Of a stretch of DNA of 64,000 bases, positions 16,934 through 26,676 are shown in pieces. A program made the translations under genes and the position numbers. Each line of letters opens with the position of its first letter. Position 1 is the first letter of the stretch. Source of the stretch: CAKZNE01 sp963976435. Its GTDB lineage: Bacteria > Bacteroidota > Bacteroidia > Flavobacteriales > Schleiferiaceae. The stretch is taken from NCBI GenBank assembly GCA_963976435.1, contig CAXBKQ010000017.1:23665-87664 (forward strand), read 5' to 3'. The notes under the pieces were generated by a model, which did no database searches, was not told the DNA's origin, and saw only the letters and a list, made by a program, of their open reading frames with translations.

Positions 16934-17629
16934 TTAACTATTCAACCACTTTTTATAGAATCTACTAAGCTCATCCGGAGGGCAGGAGTTTTTAAATTTT
17001 CTGAAGGTTAAAAAATTTACAAGGTTTACTCTCAGCCAGGAGTTTTTATGGTATTTCCTTGCGGATACTGTAGCTGGAGAATTTACTATTTGATAGGCTA
17101 CCTTTTTTCTTTTCAATCTTTTAAAAAACTCAAAATCTTCCATGAGAATATAATTCTCGTCAAAGCCACTATTTTCATTGAATGTGGATTTGCGGATGAA
17201 AAAACATTGATCGCCACCGCCTGCGAAATCTGAATCGAATTTGGTGAAATATTGGTTGATTTTTAAAAGGCCCCTGGGATTGTCAAATTTATAGGAGAAC
17301 ATTCCACAATCCTTTTTCCCATTTAGGCAATTTTCAATATCTGCCAAGAAGGTGCTAGGAGGAAAAACATCAGCATGCAAAAACATGATAACTTCCGCTT
17401 CCGAAATTTTTGCGCCCTGATTTAGTTGGGCAGCCCTAGAAGAGAATTCTGATTTTTGGTAGATACAATTCCAATCCATAGATAATTTTTCAGTATTATC
17501 TTTAGACTTTTGGGCATCTACAATGATAATATTTGTAGTTTGCTCATTAGAATATCGCCTTAAAAAGGGAAGTAATTTTTTAAGATTCTCATGCTCGTTC
17601 AAAGCTGGGATAACAATATCAAGTGTCAT
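16934..17629 (-). CDS. family 2 glycosyltransferase, rSAM/selenodomain-associated type
   Basis: The 231-residue protein begins MTLDIVIPALNEHENLKKLL, with IIIVDAQKSKDNTEK as the nucleotide-sugar segment and SRAAQLNQGAKISEAEVIMFLHADVFPP as the DxD-like region, matching the TIGR04283 transferase-2 subfamily. The partner genes usual for that family (the rSAM enzyme and transferase 1) are not nearby. Cytosolic, no membrane segment. The gene is divergent from the DUF547 gene with only 18 bases between start codons. Confidence 0.82.
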   Translation of the reverse strand: MTLDIVIPALNEHENLKKLLPFLRRYSNEQTTNIIIVDAQKSKDNTEKLSMDWNCIYQKSEFSSRAAQLNQGAKISEAEVIMFLHADVFPPSTFLADIENCLNGKKDCGMFSYKFDNPRGLLKINQYFTKFDSDFAGGGDQCFFIRKSTFNENSGFDENYILMEDFEFFKRLKRKKVAYQIVNSPATVSARKYHKNSWLRVNLVNFLTFRKFKNSCPPDELSRFYKKWLNS

Positions 17630-17647
17630 TTTAATAAACTATTGACG

Positions 17648-18430
17648 ATGAATAAATTTTTAATCCTTCTGCTTTGTTTGGTAACAGCCACCATAAATGG
17701 GGCCTTTGGGCAAAGCAATGATAAGGATCAGGATTCATATTATCAAAAAACTGTTATACAATTATTGCAAGCCTTAAAAGCTGGACAGGATGGTGAGGCT
17801 TATCAAAAGATTCTTGAAGCATCCACTGAAAAGGAATTGGAGGAGGAGTTGGATACGGATCCGGAACGATTTGCTTTTTGGGTGAATTTATACAATGCCT
17901 ATATCCAAATTAGACTTTCTGAAAAGCCCGAATACTATGAGGATAGAAGTAATTTTTTCAGCAGTGAATTAATACATATTGCAGGTAGGGATATGAGTTT
18001 CGAAGATATTGAACATGGTATTATCCGGGGATCACAATCTAAATTCTTGCTCGGGTATTTCAAGAACCCTTTTGTAAAAAGTTTTAAAAAGAAATTTAGA
18101 CCAGAGACCAGAGATTATAGAATACATTTTGCCCTAAACTGTGGAGCAAAAAGTTGTCCGCCAGTAGCTATTTACCAAGCGGAAAAATTAGATGAGCAGT
18201 TTGATAAATCTTCAAAACTATTCTTAGAAAAATTTTCCAGCTATGATGTTGAAGAGAATCAGGTGAATACAAGTTCTCTATTGCTTTGGTTCATTGGCGA
18301 TTTTGGTGGGCTAAAAGGAAGTAAGGTGGTTTTGATGAAATATGGAATTATCCCTAATACTGATGTGGATTTAGAATATGATTCTTACGATTGGACCCTG
18401 GCCTTAGGAAATTATATTGAGCTAGATTAA
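17648..18430 (+). CDS. secreted DUF547 protein
   Basis: The start at 17648 gives a signal peptide (MNKFLILLLCLVTATINGAFGQ). The remaining sequence matches DUF547: FAFWVNLYNAYIQIRL, FEDIEHGIIRG and HFALNCGAKSCPPVAIY, the last being the conserved Asn-Cys-Gly/Ser-Cys-Pro motif. DUF547 has a papain-like fold with Cys/His, but biochemical function is not established. Its stop overlaps the convergent barrel-protein stop by 4 bases. Confidence 0.85.
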   Translation: MNKFLILLLCLVTATINGAFGQSNDKDQDSYYQKTVIQLLQALKAGQDGEAYQKILEASTEKELEEELDTDPERFAFWVNLYNAYIQIRLSEKPEYYEDRSNFFSSELIHIAGRDMSFEDIEHGIIRGSQSKFLLGYFKNPFVKSFKKKFRPETRDYRIHFALNCGAKSCPPVAIYQAEKLDEQFDKSSKLFLEKFSSYDVEENQVNTSSLLLWFIGDFGGLKGSKVVLMKYGIIPNTDVDLEYDSYDWTLALGNYIELD

Positions 18431-19560
18431 AAAGCTTCATTTAGGGTAAAATAAATATTAAAAGAATCTCTGGATTTGGCCAAATCAAGTCTTAATCTGG
18501 CTTTACTATCATTGCGCAATTGATAGCGGATTCCCATTCCATAACTCCATTCGAGCTTATTTTGAAAATATTGGAAACTTTCATGGGCAAGGTCGCTAAT
18601 AGATAGAAATCCTGCCCCTCGGAACCTTTTATAAATTGGGAACCTTAGTTCGCTTTGAAGGTTTATTAAATCGTAGTTCATAAACCTTCTATCATCAAAT
18701 CCTCTTCCTCGGTTTGGGGTGGAGATATAGGGTAAATCAAAAAATGGAGTATTGGAAGAAGCCCAAGACCAAAAAAGATTGCTGGCCAGTAACATTTTGG
18801 CTGAAAGTTTTTGATAATGTCTATAGTCAAGGTCAAGACGATAATACTGAAAGTCTGAAATCCAATGGGGTAAAGAGCCTTGAAATTTCATTTCAAAATA
18901 ATGGCCATGGCTAGGAGCAAAAAGTGTATCCCTAGTATCGAAAAATGCTAGAGCTACAAAATTCGCCTTTCTTCCTCCTTGGTAACCAATAGGTTTAAGG
19001 CTTTGCAAAATACCTCCTTCCTCAATTTTCTGAATTGCAAATTGATCGAAATTCATCCCAGCGCCTAAATAAAAATTGGAAAATACTCTATGAGAATAAT
19101 TGACCTCTATCCTTGGGAAGTTCACACTATAGCTTTCCAAATCATTCTTAGAACTCTCCGGGCCAATACCATGAAAATTGTAGAAATACCTATAATATCC
19201 TAATTCTCCCTTAATACGGGAATTATTGGCATTGCCATAAAACTCGAAAGGAATAAATAGCAAAAGCTGGTTTTTAAAGGTATATACAGCAGAATATAAT
19301 ATTTGTGAAGGTCTGGTTTTGGGATGGTGGCGCAAGTCTTGAAATGTGCTAATTCCCGTGCCACCAATTCCTAAACTAGTTTCTGGTAAATAGAAAATTA
19401 GGGGAATTAAGGTATGTTGACTTTGAATAGAATCTACTTTTTCCTGGGCTTTTAAGTTTAGGGGGAGTAGAACAAAAAGTATAAATGACCAGCCAGCACA
19501 TTTTATAAGTCTAGCCCGAAAATGCTTTATTGCGCCGGTTTGTAAAAAAATACTCATCAA
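18427..19560 (-). CDS. outer-membrane beta-barrel, surface-antigen type (paralogue)
   Basis: The 377-residue protein carries a late signal sequence (AGWSFILFVLLPLNLKAQ), suggesting the true start may lie downstream of the first ATG. The mature part is an Omp85-type barrel: LAFFDTRDTLFAPSHGHYFEMKF, ISTPNRGRGFDDRRFMNYDLINLQSELRF (the conserved RGF motif) and a final strand ending in Phe (NIYFTLNEAF). No POTRA domain. Similar in size, order and ending to the protein at 6330-7460, so the two are paralogues. Transport substrate unknown. Confidence 0.82.
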   Translation of the reverse strand: MMSIFLQTGAIKHFRARLIKCAGWSFILFVLLPLNLKAQEKVDSIQSQHTLIPLIFYLPETSLGIGGTGISTFQDLRHHPKTRPSQILYSAVYTFKNQLLLFIPFEFYGNANNSRIKGELGYYRYFYNFHGIGPESSKNDLESYSVNFPRIEVNYSHRVFSNFYLGAGMNFDQFAIQKIEEGGILQSLKPIGYQGGRKANFVALAFFDTRDTLFAPSHGHYFEMKFQGSLPHWISDFQYYRLDLDYRHYQKLSAKMLLASNLFWSWASSNTPFFDLPYISTPNRGRGFDDRRFMNYDLINLQSELRFPIYKRFRGAGFLSISDLAHESFQYFQNKLEWSYGMGIRYQLRNDSKARLRLDLAKSRDSFNIYFTLNEAF

Positions 19561-19606
19561 AGCAAAAATAGCTTCTAGGATTTAAAGGGGTTTATTGCTG
19601 AAAGGC

Positions 19607-21130
19607 TTATTTCTTTTTCATTTCAAAGAGATCAGTTCTTCGGTCTTTGAGATTTCTTACACTTCCAAATTGGTTGAGCTCGGTTAGTAAGTCAATATCA
19701 ACATCTGCTATTAATATCATTTCTGTATTGGCTGTTGCTTCGGCTTTAATTCCATTGGCTGGAAAGGAGAAATCGCAGGGTGTAAAAACCATGGATTGTG
19801 CATATTGGATATCCATATTATTAACCTTTGGCAAATTCCCAACACTACCGGCAATAGCCACATAGCATTCATTTTCTATGGCTCTGGCTTGGGCACAATG
19901 TCTAACCCTGGAATAACCATTTTGAGTATCGGTAAGGAAAGGGATGAAGAGGATATCCATCCCCTCATCGGCGAGTATTCTGCTTAATTCTGGAAATTCC
20001 GAATCATAGCAAATTAAAATGCCAATTTTACCACAATCGGTTTCAAAGGTTTTAATTTCACTACCACCTTGCATTCCCCATACTTTAGCTTCATCAGGGG
20101 TAACATGTAATTTTTCATAGCGTTCTGTACTGCCATCCCTTCTACATAAATATCCTACATTATACAGCAAACCATCCTTAATTTCGGGCATGCTGCCGGT
20201 GATAACATTAATATTATAGCTGATTGCCAATTCGGAAAATCGCTGTACAATTCCTGGAGTGAACTTTGCCAATTCCCTAATGGCTTCAGATTCTGGCAGG
20301 TGATTATTATCCGCCATCAAAGGGGCATTGAAAAATTCTGGAAATAGTGCAAAATCAGATCTATATGCAGATACTGAATCAATAAAATATTCGGCTTGTT
20401 GCATCAACTCCTTTAGATCTTTATACAATCTCATTTGCCATTGAATGAGTCCTAGACGTACAATCTTTTTTGTGCTGGTAGCTTTTTTGTTTTGTTTTTC
20501 ATAGTAAATATTATCCCATTCCAGTAAAACTGCAAATTCGTTGGAAGCTTCATCACCTTCTAAATATCCTTTTAAAACTTTTGAAGGATGAAAATCATTG
20601 GAAATTTGAAAGTTTAAAACAGGGTCGTGAATTTCCTTGCGTTTTACCTTTTCTATATACTGCTTTGGGCTAAGCTCCTGGGCGTATTTATGATAATTTG
20701 GGATTCTACCACCAAAGGCGATTCCTCTAAGGTTTAGTTTTTCAGCTAGCTCCTTGCGATAGTCGTATAATCTCCTGCCCAACCTTAATCCTCGGTATTC
20801 TGATTTTATGAAAACATCAATCCCATATAATACATCTCCATCTTCACGGTGAGTGTCGAATGTATAATTACCAGTGATCATCTTATAGGTATGCTGTTGG
20901 TCGAATTGCTCATAATCCAATTGAATGGAAAGTGCACATCCTGCCAGTTCACCATTTACTTTTATAACCACCTGGCCTTGGGGGAATTTATTAATAAGGC
21001 TTTTAATATGAGATTCCTTCCAATAGGAATTTGGCATATTGGAATAGGCCTCAATCATAGCCGCTTTTAACTCTTGATAATCATTCAGTGTAAGATACTG
21101 AAGCTCTATGTTTTCAATATTTTTTATCAT
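19607..21130 (-). CDS. GNAT acetyltransferase fused to nitrilase/amidohydrolase
   Basis: The 507-residue protein has an N-terminal GNAT domain (about 10-210; EYRGLRLGRRLYDYRKE is the acetyl-CoA loop) joined to a nitrilase-superfamily domain (about 225-507). The nitrilase triad is visible as Glu in LFPEFFNAPL, Lys in YEKLHVTPDE and Cys in GILICYDSEFPE. This GNAT-nitrilase architecture is widespread in bacteria; physiological substrate is not established. I prefer the ATG at 21130; another in-frame ATG at 21142 adds four residues. Monocistronic. Confidence 0.9.
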   Translation of the reverse strand: MIKNIENIELQYLTLNDYQELKAAMIEAYSNMPNSYWKESHIKSLINKFPQGQVVIKVNGELAGCALSIQLDYEQFDQQHTYKMITGNYTFDTHREDGDVLYGIDVFIKSEYRGLRLGRRLYDYRKELAEKLNLRGIAFGGRIPNYHKYAQELSPKQYIEKVKRKEIHDPVLNFQISNDFHPSKVLKGYLEGDEASNEFAVLLEWDNIYYEKQNKKATSTKKIVRLGLIQWQMRLYKDLKELMQQAEYFIDSVSAYRSDFALFPEFFNAPLMADNNHLPESEAIRELAKFTPGIVQRFSELAISYNINVITGSMPEIKDGLLYNVGYLCRRDGSTERYEKLHVTPDEAKVWGMQGGSEIKTFETDCGKIGILICYDSEFPELSRILADEGMDILFIPFLTDTQNGYSRVRHCAQARAIENECYVAIAGSVGNLPKVNNMDIQYAQSMVFTPCDFSFPANGIKAEATANTEMILIADVDIDLLTELNQFGSVRNLKDRRTDLFEMKKK

Positions 21131-21343
21131 TTTGAATAGCATTCAGGTTTTAACAATACCCAAGGTATTTTTCCTGAAACCCTAATCAAAATTAATCTTT
21201 CTTTAAATCCAATATATAGGATCAATAAAAATTTTGTTAAAATTAAGTAGCTGTAGTACAGTATTTTACATAAAACCCGGGCTTGAGAGGTAAAAAGACT
21301 TCGAAATTTTATTTCCAAATGATGTTAGAGCTATTCAAAATAA

Positions 21344-21973
21344 TTAAACCTCCACTTGAAACCTTAAAACAGTTTTTAATTTGCTCTTCTCCACCTTTCT
21401 AAAATCACTGAGATATATTTCCCGATGCTTCATGGATTTCCTTTTCATTCCATTTTTCAAGGCAAATTCTTCCATTATATTGAAACTGGACTTTTCATCA
21501 TCGAAGCTTCCAATATGCAGCATTTGGATAGATGGCCCTTCTTTATACTTAATGAATTTCACTTCATTTATAAGTGGATTTTTCTTTTTGAGGTAGGCCT
21601 TTTGGATAAAATCATTTGCCAAGTCCTCATTTACAAAATCGGGTTGACGGATCATTAAGGTGTATATGAGGTGATCTTTATTGAGGCCGGATTGGGAGTA
21701 GTTTTTTCTCCCTTCTTCATTTAAATCCCATAAGCCTTCTAAGGGGTATACGGTGAAATCAGAATAATTATTAAGCTTTAAGTTTTTGAGTCCCATTTTA
21801 ATAGAATAGCAGCAGGGGTATAAGGCTTGAATACGTTCTGCAAAATCAGGAGCATTGGGATTTCCCTCTCCTTGGATACTTAAAAAATTAAATTCTGGAA
21901 CATCAACAAATTCCGCTTTTGGCTTAGGAAGATAGAGCTCTTTTTCCGCTTTTCGCCATTCGTGTTTTTTCAT
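21344..21973 (-). CDS. GyrI-like small-molecule-binding protein
   Basis: The start at 21973 gives a 209-residue product beginning MKKHEWRKAEKELYLPKPKA, typical for this family; the in-frame upstream ATG at 22012 adds 13 residues. PEFNFLSIQGEGNP, YPLEGLWDL and GPSIQMLHIGSFDDE match the GyrI-like/SHS2 ligand-binding fold. Family members bind small hydrophobic or cationic molecules; the role here is unknown. No HTH is attached. Confidence 0.75.
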   Translation of the reverse strand: MKKHEWRKAEKELYLPKPKAEFVDVPEFNFLSIQGEGNPNAPDFAERIQALYPCCYSIKMGLKNLKLNNYSDFTVYPLEGLWDLNEEGRKNYSQSGLNKDHLIYTLMIRQPDFVNEDLANDFIQKAYLKKKNPLINEVKFIKYKEGPSIQMLHIGSFDDEKSSFNIMEEFALKNGMKRKSMKHREIYLSDFRKVEKSKLKTVLRFQVEV

Positions 21974-22083
21974 TTTTTCTTTTCTGCCAAATATAAAAGT
22001 GGGTTTTGACAACCTATTGTCAGGAGGGAGAAAAATAAATTAATAGTTGAAGCTATTAGGTTTTTTTGTTCCACTATTATCAG

Positions 22084-22785
22084 TTAATCCTTTACTTTTT
22101 CCGCTACTTCGATACCATTTACATAATTATTAATAACATCGAGTTTTTCTGCATATTGGGAGCCATTAAAACCACCCAAATCAGAATAGTTGATGATATG
22201 GGTATAGGCCCGTTGGAATTTTGAGGCTAATGGAAAATAGCTCCAATGCCATTTTTCTTCTCTATAGCCAGCATCTCGGTAGGGGTTAAATTTGGTATAA
22301 GGCTGAAAAAAGCCATACTTATGAGCATGGTTTTGAAGCCAATTATATACCTTTAATCCAGTTCCACTTTCGAAATAGGAATTTTCCAAATCATTGAGAT
22401 CGAAATCTGTTCCCCAATGATGTCTGCTTGTTCCAGGCATGCTGCTATATTGCAAAATTCGATTAGCTCTTGTGTTTTCATCACCTCCAAAGGAATTCCA
22501 CTTTCTATTCCAAATCCCACTTTGGTAAGCTCTGTTTCGAGTTGCAGAAATAATTATAAGACTAACACCATCTTTTTTCGCGGCATCATACATTTTTTGA
22601 AATGCCTCGTATACTTCGGACCTCAAATAGGCATTTGTTTTGGTACTATGCTGGGCTTTTAACTTCACAAAGGATTTGTGCTTAGCTGCCTTTATATCCC
22701 CAAGTAGATCCTCCTTTTTATAGGTTTCATAAGGATTAAGAACGGTGCTGCTAGCTAAAATTATCAGAAGAGCTATATTTTTCAT
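22084..22785 (-). CDS. M15 family D,D-carboxypeptidase-like metallopeptidase
   Basis: I start at 22785 because MKNIALLIILASSTVL forms a signal peptide and because the longer frame to 22830 runs through the terminator hairpin of icd. The 233-residue mature domain has the M15/VanY zinc motif SRHHWGTDFDLND (His and Asp ligands) and EKWHWSYFP (third His ligand and general-base region). These enzymes trim D-Ala from peptidoglycan stem peptides in the periplasm. Confidence 0.85.
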   Translation of the reverse strand: MKNIALLIILASSTVLNPYETYKKEDLLGDIKAAKHKSFVKLKAQHSTKTNAYLRSEVYEAFQKMYDAAKKDGVSLIIISATRNRAYQSGIWNRKWNSFGGDENTRANRILQYSSMPGTSRHHWGTDFDLNDLENSYFESGTGLKVYNWLQNHAHKYGFFQPYTKFNPYRDAGYREEKWHWSYFPLASKFQRAYTHIINYSDLGGFNGSQYAEKLDVINNYVNGIEVAEKVKD

Positions 22786-22803
22786 CACCCTAATATTACA
22801 AAC

Positions 22804-22835
22804 AAAAAATGTTACTCGGATGAGTAACATTTTTT
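22804..22835. terminator. intrinsic terminator downstream of icd
   Basis: ATGTTACTC (22809-22817), loop GGAT, and GAGTAACAT (22822-22830) form a perfect 9-bp stem, extended by A6 on the left and T5 on the right. On the minus strand it follows the icd stop codon at 22864 and ends in a U run. Confidence 0.88.
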
Positions 22836-22863
22836 GATTTTATTTCAAATAAATTGGAATGGA

Positions 22864-24093
22864 CTAAGCCAATCTGTTTTTCAATTCGCTATCTAAGGCC
22901 TCTAAGAAACCTTCGGTAGTTAAATAATGCTCTTCAGTCATTTCCTTACCGTGAATTAATAAGGCTAAATCCTTGGTCATTTTTCCACCTTCAACAACAT
23001 CTATACATACTCTCTCTAAAGTATCGGCGAAATTGATAAGATCTTGGTTATTATCCAATTTTCCTCTAAATGCCAATCCTCTTGTCCAAGCAAAAATGGA
23101 GGCAATAGGATTAGTTGAGGTTTTCTTACCAGCTTGGTGCTGACGGTAATGACGAGTAACAGTACCATGAGCAGCTTCAGCTTCCATAGTTGTTCCATCA
23201 GGAGTTACTAGGGTAGAAGTCATTAATCCAAGGGAACCAAAACCTTGGGCTACAGTATCAGATTGAACATCGCCATCATAATTTTTACAAGCCCAAACGA
23301 AACCACCATTCCATTTAAGGGCGGCGGCAACCATATCATCTATTAATCTATGTTCGTAAGTAATTCCAGCTTCTTCAAACTTGCTTTGAAATTCGTTTTC
23401 AAAAACTTCCTGGAAAATATCTTTAAAACGACCATCATAAGCTTTAAGAATGGTGTTTTTAGTAGATAAATAAAGAGGCCATTTTTTGGTTAATGCCTGG
23501 TTCATACAAGAGCGGGCAAAACCGTAAATACTCTCATCAGTATTATACATACTCATAGCTACTCCACCAGCGCCTTCAAAATTGTAAACTTCAAAAGTGG
23601 TAGCCTCACCACCATCTTCAGGACTAAAGGTCATCGTTAACTTCCCTTTTCCCTTAATAACAGTATCAGTAGCCTTGTATTGATCTCCAAAAGCGTGACG
23701 ACCGATGCAAATAGGTTGTGTCCAACCTGGAACCAATCGCGGAACATTTTTCATAATAATAGGTTCGCGAAAAACAGTACCACCAACAATATTTCGAATG
23801 GTACCATTTGGAGAACGCCACATTTTTTTAAGTCCAAACTCAACCACACGGTCTTCATCCGGAGTAATTGTAGCACACTTAATACCTACTTTGTATTTTT
23901 TTATCGCCTCAGCGGCATCAATGGTTATTTGATCGTCAGTTTCATCCCTTTTTTCCATACCTAAATCGTAGTATTTTATATCTAGATCCAAATAGGGTAA
24001 TATGAGTTTATCTTTAATAAATTTCCAAATGATCCTTGTCATTTCATCCCCATCTAACTCTACTACGGGATTGTGAACTTTGATTTTATCCAT
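22864..24093 (-). CDS. icd: NADP-dependent isocitrate dehydrogenase
   Basis: The 409-residue protein is a dimeric, eukaryote-like (IDH1-type) isocitrate dehydrogenase: VVELDGDEMTRIIW at the start, KKMWRSPNGTIRN (substrate-binding Ser/Asn/Arg), KNYDGDVQSDTVAQGFGSLGLM (metal-binding Asp) and EAAHGTVTRHYRQH (NADP-binding). It oxidatively decarboxylates isocitrate to 2-oxoglutarate in the TCA cycle, making NADPH. Length and motifs are complete. It is transcribed alone, with a clear terminator at 22804-22835. Confidence 0.96.
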   Translation of the reverse strand: MDKIKVHNPVVELDGDEMTRIIWKFIKDKLILPYLDLDIKYYDLGMEKRDETDDQITIDAAEAIKKYKVGIKCATITPDEDRVVEFGLKKMWRSPNGTIRNIVGGTVFREPIIMKNVPRLVPGWTQPICIGRHAFGDQYKATDTVIKGKGKLTMTFSPEDGGEATTFEVYNFEGAGGVAMSMYNTDESIYGFARSCMNQALTKKWPLYLSTKNTILKAYDGRFKDIFQEVFENEFQSKFEEAGITYEHRLIDDMVAAALKWNGGFVWACKNYDGDVQSDTVAQGFGSLGLMTSTLVTPDGTTMEAEAAHGTVTRHYRQHQAGKKTSTNPIASIFAWTRGLAFRGKLDNNQDLINFADTLERVCIDVVEGGKMTKDLALLIHGKEMTEEHYLTTEGFLEALDSELKNRLA

Positions 24094-24158
24094 CGTTTGT
24101 TTTAAAATTAAATTCTATTTGAGCTGGCAAAAGTAAAAACTAAGAATTAAAAAGCTTC

Positions 24159-25946
24159 TTACTCTAAATCCAAATTAAGTTTTTTTCGCAATTCATGAAG
24201 ATATGGATTCTTTTTAGCCATATACTCATACTTTTCTTGTGCTGTATAGGGTTCTAATTTGGCAGCAGTTTTTGTCATTTCTACCCTAAACTGTATGGAG
24301 AAATTATTTAATTTTTCTCGTAAATATTTCAGTAAATCTCTTTTTTCCGCTTCAAAATTAGATACTTGGGCCTTGCTATGTAGTTCTATAACTATACTAA
24401 AATCCTCTTCCAGCTTCAATCCTGCTTTGGCCAGACTATTATAGGTTAAATGCTTTTGTTGCTTTTTTAGATCTTCCATATAGTCTCTCCAAAGATTTTC
24501 CAATCTGTTTTTAGAAATTTCATCTTTGGGCAGTTCAGGGTTTATGGCTGTTTCATCAATTTCTTCTTCCTCATTTTTTTTCTTGTTTAGTTCTTCACCA
24601 TTCAATACTCTACTAATAGAAAATCCACTTTTTGGCTTTTTCATCCTTCCAGAATAGCTGGGCACAGCTTCGGCTGCTACCTTAATAGTTGGAGGCCTTG
24701 GGGCCGAAGAACTTTCTTTCTGTTTGTCCGCGCCAGATGATTTACTAGGGATGGGCTCCACCTTAGGTTTTGCGCTAAGCTGCTTTCCATAGGAGGCTTG
24801 GGGAATGCTTATTTCTCTAGCATTAGATTTGGGCACGTTTGCCTGGCTAATCCCTTGTTCTAAGGCCTGACTAGAGTTTTTTTTTTCCGTGCTAAAAAGA
24901 AGCTCGGTTAGTTGGAGTAGGCAAAGCTCAACTAGGAGCCTTGGGTTGTTGGTACTTTTAAAACGAACATCAGCATCACTTAGGATTTTAAGGCCCTTCA
25001 GAAGAAATCCCATTTCCGTTTTTTGAGATTGCTGTTTATATCGCTCTTTTGTAGTTTCTCCTACTTCAAGTAAATCTATTGTCCTTGGATCTTTACAAAC
25101 TAATAAATCCCTAAAATGTGAAGCTAAACCATTTAGATATAAGTGGCCATCAAATCCATTATCCAATATTTCATTGAATAGAATTAAAAGGTCGGCCTGG
25201 GAATTTGAAAGAATGAAATCTGCAGTTTTGAAATAATATTCGTAATCTAATATTCTCAGATTTTCGATTACATCTTTATAGCTAATATTTTCCCCTGCAA
25301 AAGAAACTATTCTATCAAAAATAGAAAGGGCATCTCTTAGGGCTCCATCGGCCTTTTGGGCAATTACGTGAAGGGCTTCTGCCTCGGCATTTATACCTTC
25401 TTTTTCTGCTACTGCTTTTAAGTGGAGACTAATGTCCTCAATAGTAATTCGCTTAAAATCAAAAATCTGGCATCTACTTAGGATGGTAGGAATGATTTTA
25501 TGCTTTTCCGTGGTAGCTAAAATAAATATGGCGTGTTTCGGTGGCTCTTCTAAAGTTTTTAGGAAGGCATTGAAAGCCGCCTGAGAAAGCATATGAACCT
25601 CATCAATGATATATACCTTATAGTTACCTATTTGAGGTGCAAAACGCACTTGATCAATTAGATTTCTAATATCGTCAACGGAGTTGTTGGAAGCGGCATC
25701 TAATTCAAAAATATTAAAGGCAAAATCTTGATCTGGATCCATTCCGTCATCAAGGTTAATCATTCTTGCCAAAATTCTTGCACAAGTAGTTTTTCCTACC
25801 CCTCTTGGGCCAGTAAACAGCAGGGCTTGAGCCAGGTGGTTTTTATGAATGGCATTGGCAAGCGTATTGGTAACATGCCTTTGCCCAACTACTTCCTCAA
25901 AAGCTTGGGGTCTATATTTTCTTGCAGAAACTATAAAATTATCCAT
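24159..25946 (-). CDS. dnaX: DNA polymerase III subunit gamma/tau
   Basis: The 595-residue protein begins MDNFIVSARKYRPQAFEEVV (start at 25946; an ATG three codons upstream is less typical). The AAA+ clamp-loader core has Walker A GPRGVGKTT, Walker B IIDEVHML, the sensor-1 region FILATTEKHKIIPTILSRCQ and domain III. The zinc module (four Cys) that usually follows Walker A is absent: the segment reads INLDDGMDPDQDFAFNIFEL, which I believe is usual for Flavobacteriia. A disordered middle and a C-terminal tau-like domain follow. It loads the sliding clamp and couples replicase. Confidence 0.95.
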   Translation of the reverse strand: MDNFIVSARKYRPQAFEEVVGQRHVTNTLANAIHKNHLAQALLFTGPRGVGKTTCARILARMINLDDGMDPDQDFAFNIFELDAASNNSVDDIRNLIDQVRFAPQIGNYKVYIIDEVHMLSQAAFNAFLKTLEEPPKHAIFILATTEKHKIIPTILSRCQIFDFKRITIEDISLHLKAVAEKEGINAEAEALHVIAQKADGALRDALSIFDRIVSFAGENISYKDVIENLRILDYEYYFKTADFILSNSQADLLILFNEILDNGFDGHLYLNGLASHFRDLLVCKDPRTIDLLEVGETTKERYKQQSQKTEMGFLLKGLKILSDADVRFKSTNNPRLLVELCLLQLTELLFSTEKKNSSQALEQGISQANVPKSNAREISIPQASYGKQLSAKPKVEPIPSKSSGADKQKESSSAPRPPTIKVAAEAVPSYSGRMKKPKSGFSISRVLNGEELNKKKNEEEEIDETAINPELPKDEISKNRLENLWRDYMEDLKKQQKHLTYNSLAKAGLKLEEDFSIVIELHSKAQVSNFEAEKRDLLKYLREKLNNFSIQFRVEMTKTAAKLEPYTAQEKYEYMAKKNPYLHELRKKLNLDLE

Positions 25947-26022
25947 TCGAGGCAAATATAGGAAAGCCCATATTCTTTTGGCTTTTTGTTGATAAGTTTG
26001 TTGGGTTTCTTAGGAAGAAATA

Positions 26023-26511
26023 TTAAAATAATTTTCCCTGTCCACTGATCTGCTCACCCTCAAAATCCAGTAGCCATTTTTTTCGCCAAAGTCCTCCGGC
26101 ATATCCAACAAGATTTCCTGTGGATCCGATTATTCGATGGCAAGGAATGACCAGGGCAATAGGATTTTTTCCATTGGCATTTCCTACAGCCCTAACATAA
26201 TTGGGATCCCCAAGATTTTTGGCAATTTCAGAATAGGATAATGTTTTACCAAATGGAATGGTTAGTAGGCTATCCCAGACCCTTGATTGAAATTCACTGC
26301 CCTTTGGATTGAGCTTGAGATTGAAATCCCTAAGTTGCAAATTAAAATAGGCCTTTATTTGATGTTTGGTTTCCAAGATCAATGGATGATCCTCATTTTC
26401 TAAGGCCGGAATTTCCTCCTCTTCTTCCAAAAATTGTATTTGGCGAATTGCATCATTTTCAACTTCAATAAAAAGCTTGCCTAATGCTGTGTCTAATAAT
26501 GATGAGGCCAT
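26023..26511 (-). CDS. ogt: methylated-DNA-protein cysteine methyltransferase
   Basis: The 162-residue protein ends in the active-site motif IPCHRIIGSTGNLVGYAGG, with Cys as methyl acceptor and the usual FQSRVWDSLLTIPFGKTLSY helix-turn-helix upstream. Length and lack of an Ada N-terminal domain point to Ogt type. It repairs O6-alkylguanine in a suicide reaction. Stand-alone gene. Confidence 0.94.
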   Translation of the reverse strand: MASSLLDTALGKLFIEVENDAIRQIQFLEEEEEIPALENEDHPLILETKHQIKAYFNLQLRDFNLKLNPKGSEFQSRVWDSLLTIPFGKTLSYSEIAKNLGDPNYVRAVGNANGKNPIALVIPCHRIIGSTGNLVGYAGGLWRKKWLLDFEGEQISGQGKLF

Positions 26512-26676
26512 TTAAATTTAGAATTAGATAGACTAAATGAATTTTTTAAATGTAATGCTTATTATAGAAAATCAGGTAAATTTTCATTGATCGTTGAATT
26601 ACTATTGTTTAAAGAAGATGATTGGCCCTAATGAAGCTCGAGAGTTAATTAAGGTAATACTTATCAGCTCAACAAT

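Noticed and set aside
22786..22830. Longer N-terminus for the M15 peptidase
   Set aside because: The extension runs through the icd terminator hairpin and would mask a clear signal peptide.
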